Assembly (NCBI GenBank): GCA_020851455.1
Contig: JADZCT010000003.1
Span: forward strand, 1-45,253
Length of the DNA stretch: 45,253 nt
Direction: 5' to 3'
DNA from: Gemmatimonadaceae bacterium
GTDB lineage: Bacteria > Gemmatimonadota > Gemmatimonadetes > Gemmatimonadales > Gemmatimonadaceae
Shown here: one piece after another, positions 17,425 to 26,276 of the stretch
How positions within the stretch are numbered: position 1 is the first letter of the stretch
Layout: the number at the start of each line of letters is the position of its first letter
The notes under the pieces: generated by a model
Seen by the model: the letters and a program-made list of their open reading frames with translations, nothing else
Told to the model about the DNA's origin: nothing
Database searches by the model: none
Program-made: the position numbers and the translations under genes

Positions 17425-18402
17425 CTACGGCCCCGCGGCCTCGACGGTTTCGCCGGCCGGCCGGGTCGAGCCCGCGAGGTCGCGAAACCGCGATATCGTC
17501 AGCGGGGCCTGCGCCTCGCCGCGGCAGGCGTAGTAGCACGCATTGCAGTCAATTGGCTCGTACCCGGAGTACTCGGACCAGTGCTTGTTGGGCGGAAAGT
17601 CCGGGCAGCGCCGAACCATTCCCGTCGGGTCAATGTGGATCGTTGTTTCTCCAGCCCGGCATGGCCCACCGAGCTTGCCGCGCAGGTAGTCCGGAATGTG
17701 CGAGATGTACCAGTCGGAGCTGCTGATCACGCCGCGGTTCCGCCGCTTGAACGCAAGCAGATCCGCCACGAGGGCGTCCACGCGCGCAAGGTCGTCGGCT
17801 TCGAGCAGGTGCGCGCGATTCCCGTTCTTCGAGTCCGTGTAGAGCGACAGGTTCACGCCGGCCCCGATTGCCGCCGCGCGGTGGACGATGGGCATGATCT
17901 CTGGGACGTTCTCGCGCTTGATCACGGTGTTGAACCGCACGGTCATCCCGCGCGCGACGAGCTCGGGCACCGTCCGCAGGATCTTCGCGGCAAGGCCGGG
18001 GATGCCCCGTGCCTCATCGTGGCGCTCGTCGAGGAAATCGAGCGAGACGCAGAACTGCGCGATCCCCGCGTCCCAGAGCGACTGGGCCCGCTCGACGGTG
18101 AGCATCCCGCCGTGGGTGATGACGGACATCCACGTCAGCGGAACCGCACGATCCACTTCCGCGACAATCGCCTCCAGGTCGCGGCGGAGTAGCGGCTCGC
18201 CGCCGGTGAACGTGATCATCATCGGGCGGAAGTGCCGCGCTGCGTCGGCGAACGACTTCAGCTCGCGTTCGCGCGCCGAAGGGTCTGTCTTCCAGTAATC
18301 GCAAAAGTCACACCGCGCGTTGCAGCGCGACGTGACCTCGAAATGCACGAGTACCGGTCGCCGCGTGGCGCGAAGTCGCGCGTAGCGGCCGGCAAAGGGC
18401 AC
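17425..18402 (-). CDS. Radical SAM protein with SPASM/twitch-like cysteine C-terminus
   Basis: A 325-residue radical SAM enzyme of unknown substrate. The GTG at 18402 is the only usual start codon in frame, although the open frame continues upstream to hutU. The [4Fe-4S]-SAM motif CNARCDFC has Cys27, Cys31 and Cys34; the GGEP motif follows (TFTGGEPLLRRDLE). The C-terminal part has five further cysteines (about 248, 266, 286, 289, 293; the last three as CNACYYAC), the pattern of an auxiliary cluster in the SPASM/twitch group. Such enzymes modify peptides, sugars or lipid precursors (PqqE, MoaA, HpnH-like). It lies 65 bp after hutU and 8 nt before the coiled-coil gene, within the histidine-degradation run. 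No precursor peptide gene is visible nearby. Confidence 0.9.
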   Translation of the reverse strand: MPFAGRYARLRATRRPVLVHFEVTSRCNARCDFCDYWKTDPSARERELKSFADAARHFRPMMITFTGGEPLLRRDLEAIVAEVDRAVPLTWMSVITHGGMLTVERAQSLWDAGIAQFCVSLDFLDERHDEARGIPGLAAKILRTVPELVARGMTVRFNTVIKRENVPEIMPIVHRAAAIGAGVNLSLYTDSKNGNRAHLLEADDLARVDALVADLLAFKRRNRGVISSSDWYISHIPDYLRGKLGGPCRAGETTIHIDPTGMVRRCPDFPPNKHWSEYSGYEPIDCNACYYACRGEAQAPLTISRFRDLAGSTRPAGETVEAAGP

Positions 18403-18467
18403 GAGGTGCCAGGGCCGGAAACGGCTGGAAAGCAGCGGGCTGCCCGGTGGCGTGCCGAACCGCAGCG

Positions 18468-20135
18468 CTAGACGAGCGGCGTCTTGAGGCCCGTGCGGCG
18501 CGCTGTCTCGCGGGCGCTCTCGTAACCGGCGTCCGCGTGGCGCGCGACACCAATGCCCGGGTCGTTCGTGAGCACGCGCTCCAGCCGCAGCCGCATCCCG
18601 GGCGTCCCGTCGGCAACGATCACCTGCCCGGCGTGCAGCGAGTTCCCGATTCCAGTGCCGCCGCCGTGGTGGAAGCTCACCCAGCTCGCTCCACTCGCGA
18701 CGTTTAGCATCGCGTTCAGGATTGGCCAGTCGGCGATTGCGTCGCTGCCGTCCTTCATGCCCTCGGTCTCGCGGAAAGGCGAGGCCACGCTTCCGGTGTC
18801 GAGGTGGTCGCGGCCGATGACGATCGGCGCGCTCACCTCACCGCTCGCGACGAGGTCGTTGATCGCGACGCCGAACTTCGCGCGATCGCCCTGTCCGAGC
18901 CAGCAGATGCGTGCCGGCAGCCCCTGGAAGGCGATCTTGGCCCGGGCCTGTTCGATCCAGGTGCGGAGGTGCTTGTCTTCCGGGAAGAGCGAGAGCGCGA
19001 GGTCGTCGAGGCGGGCGATATCCCTGGGGTCCCCAGAGAGCGCGGCCCACCGGAACGGGCCCTTCCCCTCGCAGAAGAGGGGTCGGACGTACTCCGGAAC
19101 GAAACCGGGGATCTTGAATGCGTCACTCAGCCCGGCGTCGAACGCCACGGTGCGGATATTGTTGCCGTAGTCCACCGCCCTGGCGCCCCGGTCCTGCATC
19201 GCCCGCATCGCCCTCACATGCTCAACCGCGGACGCAGTGGACTTCCGGACGTACGCCTTCGGGTCGCGCGCTCGCAGTTCCGCTGCCGCCTCGAGCGACA
19301 TCCCCGCGGGTACGTAGCCGTTCAGCATGTCGTGCGCGCTTGTCTGGTCTGTGACGATATCCGGCGTGATCCCACGGCGCACGAGTTCAGGCATGACCTC
19401 CGCCGCATTGCCGAGGAGCCCCACCGAGAGCGGGTTCCTCGCCGCGCGCGCCTCGTTCAGCCATGCCAGCGCCTCGTCGAGAGAAGCCGTGGAACGGTCG
19501 CAGTAGCGCGTCGCGATGCGCTTGTCTATCCGCGCCTGGTCAACCTCGACGCACAGGATTGCGGCCCCTTGCATCGTCGCCGCGAGCGGCTGCGCGCCGC
19601 CCATGCCGCCCAACCCTGCCGTAACCGCCAGCCGGCCGGCGAGCGACCCGTCGAAGTGCCGGTGCGCCATGGCGCCGAACGTCTCGTACGTGCCCTGCAC
19701 GATTCCCTGCGAACCGATGTAGATCCACGAGCCGGCCGTCATCTGTCCATACATGATGAGGCCCGCGCGTTCGAGCTCGCGGAACACGTCCCACGTGGCC
19801 CAGCGGCCGACGAGGTTGGAGTTGGCGATGAGCACTCGCGGCGCATGCGCGTGCGTGCGGAACACGGCTACCGGCTTGCCGCTCTGGACGAGCAGCGTCT
19901 CGTCGGCATCGAGCGCGCGCAGGGCGGCAACGATCGCGTCGAACGACTCCCAGTTGCGGGCCGCCTTTCCGGCGCCGCCATAGACGACAAGATCGTCCGG
20001 GCGCTCGGCAACCTCGGGGTCAAGGTTGTTCATCAGCATGCGAAGGGCTGCTTCCTGCTGCCAGCCCTTGCACGAGAGCGTAGATCCGCGTGGAGCGCGC
20101 ACGACGCGCGCGCCGCTGTGAGCCGTCGTGGTCAT
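18468..20135 (-). CDS. hutU: Urocanate hydratase
   Basis: Second step of histidine degradation: NAD+-dependent hydration of urocanate to imidazolone propionate. The product is 555 residues from an ATG at 20135, the family's usual length (about 555). Signature strings include [16 protein letters not shown] near the N-terminus, the NAD-binding GLGGMGGAQ (about 174-182), [30 protein letters not shown], and [10 protein letters not shown] with Cys411. Cys411 matches the conserved cysteine near residue 410 of the Pseudomonas enzyme. The C-terminal [16 protein letters not shown] block is also present. It starts 9 nt after the hutH stop and is followed by the radical SAM gene. Confidence 0.97.
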   Translation of the reverse strand: MTTTAHSGARVVRAPRGSTLSCKGWQQEAALRMLMNNLDPEVAERPDDLVVYGGAGKAARNWESFDAIVAALRALDADETLLVQSGKPVAVFRTHAHAPRVLIANSNLVGRWATWDVFRELERAGLIMYGQMTAGSWIYIGSQGIVQGTYETFGAMAHRHFDGSLAGRLAVTAGLGGMGGAQPLAATMQGAAILCVEVDQARIDKRIATRYCDRSTASLDEALAWLNEARAARNPLSVGLLGNAAEVMPELVRRGITPDIVTDQTSAHDMLNGYVPAGMSLEAAAELRARDPKAYVRKSTASAVEHVRAMRAMQDRGARAVDYGNNIRTVAFDAGLSDAFKIPGFVPEYVRPLFCEGKGPFRWAALSGDPRDIARLDDLALSLFPEDKHLRTWIEQARAKIAFQGLPARICWLGQGDRAKFGVAINDLVASGEVSAPIVIGRDHLDTGSVASPFRETEGMKDGSDAIADWPILNAMLNVASGASWVSFHHGGGTGIGNSLHAGQVIVADGTPGMRLRLERVLTNDPGIGVARHADAGYESARETARRTGLKTPLV

Positions 20136-20144
20136 GAACGAAAC

Positions 20145-21656
20145 CTACACAATGAACGTCGCGCTGCGGATGGCCGATGCGAGCGCGGCGATGTCGCCAG
20201 CGACGACCCGGTCGGCCTCCAGGCGCGGCACGATGCGCCGCACGCGCGCAACTGCCTCCTCGATGCGCGCCGACGACGTGAGCGGGCGACGATACTCGAT
20301 CCCCTGGGCGGCGCACATCAGCTCGATCGCCAGCACATGCGCCACGTTGTGCACCACGCGGCGCAGCTTCACCGCAGCGCCCATGGCCATCGGGACAACA
20401 TCTTCCTTGCCGCCATCGGTCGGGATCGTGTCCACGCTGGCCGGGTGCGCGAGTGCCTTGCACTCGCTCGTGAGCGCGGCCGCGGTAACCTGCGCGATCA
20501 TGTAGCCCGAGTGCAGCCCCGGATCCTGCGCGAGGAAAGCAGGCAGCCCCTCGTTGAGGTCCGGGTTCACGAGGCGGTCTATCCGCCGCTCCGAGATCGT
20601 GGCGAGGTTGGTGAGCGCAATGGCGAGTACGTCGGACGCGAGCGCGCCCGCCTGCCCATGGAAATTACCGCCTGATATCAGCGTTCCATCGGGAAGAACG
20701 AGCGGGTTGTCGGTGGCGGCGGTGATCTCGCGCGAGAGGATCCCCTTCACGAAGCCGATTGCCTCGAGCACGGGCCCATGGACCTGGGGCATGCATCGGA
20801 GTGCGTATGCATCCTGTACACGCGGGTCGCCAACGCGGTGCGACTCCCTGATGGCGCTCCCCTCGAGCAATTCCATCAACCGCCGGGCCGACTCACGCTG
20901 CCCGGGCTGGCCGCGGGCGGCGTGGATGCGGTCGTCGAACGCATCGGGCGTGCCCATGAGCGCGTCGAGCGTCGCGGCGCCCGCGACCTGGGCTGTCTGC
21001 CAGAGCGTTTCCGCGTCGAGGAGCGCAAGGGACGCAACGCCCGTGTGAGCCTGGGTGCCATTGATCAGCGCGAGCCCTTCCTTGGACGCAAGCGTGACCG
21101 GGGCGATGTCGGCGGCGGCAAGCGCCTGCGCGGCTGGCATACGGTCGTCGCCGTGAAAGAGGTCGCCCTCGCCGATCAGCGAGAGCGCAAGGTGCGCGAG
21201 CGGCGCCAGGTCGCCGCTCGCGCCAACGCTTCCCTGCTCCGGCACCGGCGGCCAGAGGTCCGCATTCAGCATCGCCAGGATGGAATCGGCGAGCAGCGGC
21301 CTGGCGCCGGAATATCCGGCCGCCAGCACGTTCGCGCGCAGGAGCATCATGGCGCGCACTTCACGCCTGGCAAGCAGCGGCCCCACGCCCACCACGTGCG
21401 AGCGCACGAGGTTCACCTGAAGCTCCGCCAGTTTGTCGCCGGGTATCCGAACGTCCGACATCTTGCCGAACCCGGTTGTCACGCCGTACACCGGCGCGCC
21501 CGACGCGACGATTCCATCCACGACGCGCCGGCTCGCCACCATCCGTTCCCGCGCATCAGCGCCGAGGGTGGCACGGGCGCGTCCCTCTGCAACATCGCGC
21601 AGAGCCGCAAGGGTCAGCGAACGGCCGTCAACGGTAATGGCAGGAAGTGTGCTCAT
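20145..21656 (-). CDS. hutH: Histidine ammonia-lyase
   Basis: First step of histidine degradation: removes ammonia from L-histidine to give trans-urocanate. The product is 503 residues from an ATG at 21656 that overlaps the LptD-like gene's stop as ATGA. The MIO prosthetic group forms from Ala146-Ser147-Gly148 in GSVGASGDLAPLAH. Tyr57 in VYGVTTGFGKM and the LQVNLVRSHVVGVGP stretch are family hallmarks, as are TAATDNPLV and QVTAAALTSECK. All usual catalytic features are present. HutU follows within 9 nt. The start overlap means it has no separate promoter region, so transcription probably enters from lptD upstream or from a promoter inside it. Confidence 0.97.
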   Translation of the reverse strand: MSTLPAITVDGRSLTLAALRDVAEGRARATLGADARERMVASRRVVDGIVASGAPVYGVTTGFGKMSDVRIPGDKLAELQVNLVRSHVVGVGPLLARREVRAMMLLRANVLAAGYSGARPLLADSILAMLNADLWPPVPEQGSVGASGDLAPLAHLALSLIGEGDLFHGDDRMPAAQALAAADIAPVTLASKEGLALINGTQAHTGVASLALLDAETLWQTAQVAGAATLDALMGTPDAFDDRIHAARGQPGQRESARRLMELLEGSAIRESHRVGDPRVQDAYALRCMPQVHGPVLEAIGFVKGILSREITAATDNPLVLPDGTLISGGNFHGQAGALASDVLAIALTNLATISERRIDRLVNPDLNEGLPAFLAQDPGLHSGYMIAQVTAAALTSECKALAHPASVDTIPTDGGKEDVVPMAMGAAVKLRRVVHNVAHVLAIELMCAAQGIEYRRPLTSSARIEEAVARVRRIVPRLEADRVVAGDIAALASAIRSATFIV

Positions 21657-24607
21657 CGGTAGGGGGTGCCGCTCTGGGATCCGTAGGACGACCGGTTATA
21701 GTCGAACTTGAGGTCCGGCTCGGCTTTCAGGGAGATGAAGAATGTGAAGGAGAAGTTTCCGTTCGGCGCCTGCGTGAAGCCGAAGATCGCCCGCCAGTCG
21801 TGCATGTCGCGCTGCAGCGTGACGGACTGCATGCCGAACTGGCTTCGCTGGAAGTCATAGTTGGTTGACCAGCTCGCCGACCACTTGGGAGTCAGGTTGA
21901 AGCTCGTGCGGCCCTGCACGTTCATCTGCGGCGGAACGCGGAAGAAGGTACCGCCTGCGGTGGTCTGCGCGGCATTCACGTCCGCGGGCGGCGTGGCGAG
22001 GGCGTTCTGCACGCAAATGCTGTACTGCAGCGGATTCACGCTCTGGTAGGGCGCGCACTGCGCCGTCGGGTCGTATTGCACGACGTTGCCGCCAACCGGG
22101 GCGCGCTGCTGGCTCAGCGAGAACGAAACCTGCGCCTCGAGTCCTCGGCCGCTGGGCAGGTCGAGCGTGGATCCGCGGATGGACTGCCCGGCCATCCCCG
22201 CTGGCGGAGTGGCGAGCGCGCGCTGGCCGCCGGGGGCGCTTGCCGTGTCAGTCGGCTGGCCAGTCGCCGGTCCGCCAAAAACCCGCCCCAGCATTCCCGC
22301 GATGCCCGATCCCGCCCCGAGACTGAAGCTCGCGCGAACCGATTCCAGGTACGGGCTGAACACTGCCGTGTCGGACATGATGTTGCCCTGGAAGAGCGAA
22401 TAGGAGACGCCCGCATCGAACCCGGGCAGCAGGTCCGACCGCAGCGATACGTCCATATGGTCGGTGGCGAAGCCGCTCTTGCTGTGGCGCGCCCGCTCGA
22501 AGTCCCATGTTATCGGCGAAAACTGGAGGGAAAGCAACTTCACCTTGCGTCCGCCGTCGGGCGCCGCGCGGCCGGAGTCAGGCGGTGCCCTGAGCTTCGC
22601 TTCGATCACCTGCTGGATCGAGAGTGTGACGCGGTTCTGCGCGAGCGACCCGAGGAAGCCGGCCTGGGTCTGGCCGAGGGCGGCGAGGTATTCCGCGGAC
22701 ACGTCCTTGGCCGGGGAGTAGGTGTACGAGAGCGATGTCTGTATCGAATGCCTGAAGGCGGCGACCGACCCCACGCCGCCGTACAGAGCGTAAAATGTGG
22801 GCGAGACGCCGAGCCCGTACGTGAAGCGCTTGCCCGCCGAGACCCATCGCGTGCCGGTGCGCTCGCTTCGCACGAAGACCGCACCCGATGCGACATTCGC
22901 CATCGAAATGCTCGGTACGAGGTTCCACGTACCTCCGAAGAACTGCGGAAGATTCATCCCCAGGTCGTAGTCAACCTGGGTCAGGTAGGTGCGCTCGTAT
23001 ACGCGAGTGACGCGCTTGCTCGTGTCAACGGGATCGGCAAAGGTGCGCAGTTCAGGGTAGTCGTTGCCACGGTCGCTCGCCCTCAGCGCCGCTGTGATCT
23101 GAAAGTCGAACACCTTGAACGGCGTCGTGAGCGTGAGCGACGACGAGTGAGTGCCGCGGTCAACCTTGGCGCTGTCGAGGGTACCGTCGGAGCGCACGAC
23201 GATGCGCTGCGTGAAGTCGCCCTGCGAATCAATGTGCGAACTGCGCGAAGTGGCGATGCTGAGGCCCGGCGTCCACGTGAGCCACCCGCCAATGTCGAGC
23301 GGCCGCGATGTAAGGTTGAACGTGGGGAAGTCCATGTCCACCTGCGGTCGGCCAGGATACTGGCGGCGCGACCCTCCGATACTGAGCTGCGCCGTGCCGA
23401 AGTCGCGCTGGAAGTTGGCCTGCGACGCAATGGTTGCCAGCGCGGCGAGCGGCGCAAGCGCCGTCTGCCGCTGTACTGCGGTGCTGGTGGCGAAGTTGAG
23501 ATTCGTGGAGAGGTGCGACCTCAGGGAGAGGTCCTGCGTGTGCGACCATGACACCTGCGTGTTCGATGCCCCGGAACTCAGGTTCTGCAGGCTGACGCCC
23601 ACGCGCCCCGAAGCGAACCGGTCGAGCCACCGGTAGCGAAACTCGCTGTTCCACCGCGTCCAACCGGGATCCTGATCGGTGGCGGCAGCGCTCGATCGCC
23701 AGTCGAGCGACGCAGCGAAGTCCACGTAGTCACTGATCGCGAAGTAGTAGCCCACGTTCTCGACAGTGCGCCTGTAGTTCGGGCTGTTCCGGACGAGTTC
23801 GGTAATGCCGAACCGCGGCGTAAGGATGCCGCTCCGCCTGCCCTTGCGGGTGTCCTGGAACATGAACGGCATCCAGAGCACGGGCACTCCCTGCACGTAC
23901 ATCACGACGTTGCGCGCCACGAGCAGGTCGTTGCCGACCCGCTTCACCTCGCGGGCGGCGAAGTCGTAGTGCGGAAGCGAGTCCGTGCAGGAGGTAATCG
24001 AGCCGCCCATGCCGTAGAACACGTTTGAGCGCGCGGCGGCCGAGTCGCCAACGGAAAAAGCGGCGCGGTGCGCTTCGACGAGCCACGTTTCGCTCGTGCG
24101 CATCGCCGTCGAGACGTTGGCCGCGCTTCCGCGGCGGTTCACCAGGTCGTACGTGAGGCGGCCCAGCGCCACGACATCCTCGCCCTTGCCCGGGTCATGC
24201 ATGACGATCGTATCGCCGCTCGCGCGGATGCTGTCGCTCTTCTGGGCGAACTCGATCGTATCGGCAACAAGCGATGTGGGCTCCTGCTCCACGATCGCTC
24301 GCACGCCGGGCGCCCCGACCAGCTTGATGACCCCCCCGCGGGCGTCGAACTCCACGGATTCACCCTGGTAGCGCACCGCGGTCATGCCGGGACGTTTCAT
24401 CAACGCGAGCCCGGCGCTGTCGAGCGGCGCCCATTTCGCCGCTGGCGCCTTGACCACCGACACGCGCCCGGAATCCGTCAGGATCGTGTCGCGCCCCTGC
24501 GCTCCCTGGCGCGTCGTACCGACCCCGCCCTGGGCCCGCGCAAGGACCGGCGACGCGCCGAGGAACAGTGCCAGTGCGGCAATCCCGCGCCAGCCGCTCC
24601 CGATCAA
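21653..24607 (-). CDS. LptD/OstA-like outer-membrane LPS assembly protein
   Basis: Probable outer-membrane beta-barrel that inserts lipopolysaccharide into the outer leaflet. The product is 984 residues from a TTG at 24607 that overlaps the tatC stop (TTGA). The TTG is followed at once by a clear signal peptide (cleavage near ARAQ, about residues 22-25). An OstA-like beta-jellyroll region spans about 65-200 (VRYQGESVEFDARGG, LVADTIEF, ARGDTIV-like repeats). The LptD motif ARNVVMYVQGVPVLWMPFMF is at about 232-252, then RRSGILTPRFG. The remainder is alternating aromatic beta-barrel sequence ending near KFDYNRSS. Two cysteines occur in a loop at about 875-895. Direct overlap with hutH downstream is unusual. 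Confidence 0.85.
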   Translation of the reverse strand: MIGSGWRGIAALALFLGASPVLARAQGGVGTTRQGAQGRDTILTDSGRVSVVKAPAAKWAPLDSAGLALMKRPGMTAVRYQGESVEFDARGGVIKLVGAPGVRAIVEQEPTSLVADTIEFAQKSDSIRASGDTIVMHDPGKGEDVVALGRLTYDLVNRRGSAANVSTAMRTSETWLVEAHRAAFSVGDSAAARSNVFYGMGGSITSCTDSLPHYDFAAREVKRVGNDLLVARNVVMYVQGVPVLWMPFMFQDTRKGRRSGILTPRFGITELVRNSPNYRRTVENVGYYFAISDYVDFAASLDWRSSAAATDQDPGWTRWNSEFRYRWLDRFASGRVGVSLQNLSSGASNTQVSWSHTQDLSLRSHLSTNLNFATSTAVQRQTALAPLAALATIASQANFQRDFGTAQLSIGGSRRQYPGRPQVDMDFPTFNLTSRPLDIGGWLTWTPGLSIATSRSSHIDSQGDFTQRIVVRSDGTLDSAKVDRGTHSSSLTLTTPFKVFDFQITAALRASDRGNDYPELRTFADPVDTSKRVTRVYERTYLTQVDYDLGMNLPQFFGGTWNLVPSISMANVASGAVFVRSERTGTRWVSAGKRFTYGLGVSPTFYALYGGVGSVAAFRHSIQTSLSYTYSPAKDVSAEYLAALGQTQAGFLGSLAQNRVTLSIQQVIEAKLRAPPDSGRAAPDGGRKVKLLSLQFSPITWDFERARHSKSGFATDHMDVSLRSDLLPGFDAGVSYSLFQGNIMSDTAVFSPYLESVRASFSLGAGSGIAGMLGRVFGGPATGQPTDTASAPGGQRALATPPAGMAGQSIRGSTLDLPSGRGLEAQVSFSLSQQRAPVGGNVVQYDPTAQCAPYQSVNPLQYSICVQNALATPPADVNAAQTTAGGTFFRVPPQMNVQGRTSFNLTPKWSASWSTNYDFQRSQFGMQSVTLQRDMHDWRAIFGFTQAPNGNFSFTFFISLKAEPDLKFDYNRSSYGSQSGTPYR

Positions 24608-25386
24608 GCCCCTGCCCCGATGGTCCCGGCGGCCTCACGCCGCCTGCGGGCGCGGTACGCGAACCACGACGCCAGGATGCTCAGCTCGTACAGTCCGTAC
24701 ACCGGGCCAAAGAGCATCAGCGTCGAGAGGATGAAATCGCCGGGTGTTATGATCTCGCAGACAACGAGCAGTATGACGAACGCATGGCGGCGGTACTTCA
24801 CGAGAAACGCCGGCGTCACCAGGCCGAGTGCCGTAAGCGCCAGGATCACGATCGGCAGCTCGAACATCGCGCCGAACGCCAGCGAGACGGAGAACAGGAA
24901 GCCGAAATAGTCTCCCGCGGAGTACAGCGGCTCGATCGCGGTGGTCTTGATGTTGTCCATCAACCCCATCGTCACCGGAATGAACACGAACACCGACATG
25001 GCAACGCCAGCGAGGAAGAGCACGGCGGCGAAGACGAGGACGGGAATCAGCACGCGCCGCTCGCGCGGCGTGAGGGCGGGCACGAGGAAGGCCCATACCT
25101 GGTATGCAACCACCGGACTCGCGAGCGCCACGGCCAGGCCGATCGCCACCTTGAGAAGAATCGTGAACTTCTCGACCGGATGCGTGACGATCAGGGCCTT
25201 GCCGTGCAGGTACGGCTCGATCGGGCTCACGACGAGCGCGATGACGTCGTACCGCATGCAGACGCTCATGGACACGAAGAACGCCAGGATCAGCGCCACG
25301 AGGGCCTTGACCAGTCGCCAGCGGAGTTCCTCGAGGTGTTCGAGGAACGGCATTTCCCCTGAGCTGGTTGGCTGGTCGAGTGGCAC
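24604..25386 (-). CDS. tatC: Twin-arginine translocase subunit TatC
   Basis: Six-helix inner-membrane receptor for twin-arginine signal peptides. The product is 260 residues from a GTG at 25386; an ATG at 25353 (MPFLEHLEELRWRL) is an alternative that starts closer to the family's conserved N-terminus. The conserved cytoplasmic motif FLEHLEELRWRL is present, followed by six hydrophobic segments: about 27-47, 72-100, 112-140, 155-180, 190-210 and 215-240. The loop with AFLVPALTPRERR and the FELPIVILALTALGLVTP block are typical of TatC. The last residues are basic and Ala/Gly-rich. It lies 23 bp downstream of cpoB and overlaps the lptD-like start. TatA is encoded far downstream, so the Tat genes are split here. 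Confidence 0.95.
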   Translation of the reverse strand: MPLDQPTSSGEMPFLEHLEELRWRLVKALVALILAFFVSMSVCMRYDVIALVVSPIEPYLHGKALIVTHPVEKFTILLKVAIGLAVALASPVVAYQVWAFLVPALTPRERRVLIPVLVFAAVLFLAGVAMSVFVFIPVTMGLMDNIKTTAIEPLYSAGDYFGFLFSVSLAFGAMFELPIVILALTALGLVTPAFLVKYRRHAFVILLVVCEIITPGDFILSTLMLFGPVYGLYELSILASWFAYRARRRREAAGTIGAGA

Positions 25387-25409
25387 GATGAACTGCGCCG
25401 CGTTGCGGC

Positions 25410-26276
25410 TTACGGGCGCCCGAGACCCTTCAGTTCGACACCGGCGAGCTCACGCAGGGTGGAGCCCGGGTACTTGTCTATGATCTGCTGGTAGAGTGCC
25501 TTCGCCCGGTCGGGATTACCTGTCTCGACGGCCAGCTTGGCGCGCTTGAAGAGGGATCTCGCAGCCACCTCGGTCGCTGCCGGATAGGTGGCCACGGCGA
25601 GCGCGTATACCGAATCGGCGGCGGTGCGGTTGCCTTCCTGGGCGTAGGCGTCGGCGATGTACATCTGCGCTTCTGGCACCCTCTCGTACGTGGGGTAGTT
25701 CGTGACGAGGGCCTGGAAGCTCTCACGGGCGGCAGCGGTGGCACCCTTCGTCAGCGAGGCGGTGCCGGATTCCCACAGGATTGCAGCCGGTGGCGCGGCG
25801 GGCTGGCCGACCGTCGGGGCGGCGGCGCCGCCCGTGCCGGCTGGCACCGCGGGAGGCGCCACGGCCGCCGGCGCCGAAGCGGCGGCTGCCTCGACACTGC
25901 TACGGAGGTCGGCCAGTCGCTTCTGGCTGATTCCAACGCCTTCCTGGACCGCGGCGATCTGCGCGCGAAAGTCGTGCATGGACAGCGACAGGTCGCCCTG
26001 CACACGCTCGATGCCAGCGACCCCCGCGGCTACCCGCCGCACCGAATCGCTGAGCGCGGCGAACGAACGGCTGAACTGCTGGCCCAACTGAAGCGTCGCG
26101 TCACGAAGGAGCAGGCGCGTAGTGGAGTCCGACCTCGCCTGCTGGATCCGGGCGGAGTCGCGCATGGCCCTGAGGCTGAGTTCGAGCCGCTCCACGTCAC
26201 TCCGTGTTGCGAGGCACCCGCCGGCCGCAAGCAGCACGGCCGGCAGAAGCTTCGGCAAGTGCCGGGTGCGGCTCAC
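25410..26276 (-). CDS. cpoB: Tol-Pal system coordinator CpoB/YbgF
   Basis: Periplasmic partner of the Tol-Pal system, linking outer-membrane constriction with peptidoglycan synthesis. The product is 288 residues from a GTG at 26276 that overlaps the pal stop (GTGA). The N-terminal signal has a possible lipobox LAAGGC, so it may be a lipoprotein, unlike soluble E. coli CpoB. A coiled-coil part follows (about 28-135; DVERLELSLRAMRDSARIQQ). After an Ala/Pro/Gly-rich linker comes a C-terminal TPR domain (about 170-285) with ARESFQALVTNYPTYERVPEAQ, QEGNRTAADSVYALAVATYP and AKALYQQIIDKYPGS. These are the standard YbgF repeats. Its position directly after pal is the canonical tol-pal order. Confidence 0.92.
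   Translation of the reverse strand: MSRTRHLPKLLPAVLLAAGGCLATRSDVERLELSLRAMRDSARIQQARSDSTTRLLLRDATLQLGQQFSRSFAALSDSVRRVAAGVAGIERVQGDLSLSMHDFRAQIAAVQEGVGISQKRLADLRSSVEAAAASAPAAVAPPAVPAGTGGAAAPTVGQPAAPPAAILWESGTASLTKGATAAARESFQALVTNYPTYERVPEAQMYIADAYAQEGNRTAADSVYALAVATYPAATEVAARSLFKRAKLAVETGNPDRAKALYQQIIDKYPGSTLRELAGVELKGLGRP

Noticed and set aside
18804-20675. 623-codon open frame on the plus strand opposite hutU/hutH
   Set aside because: Antisense shadow of two well-conserved genes, with a low-information Arg-rich translation.
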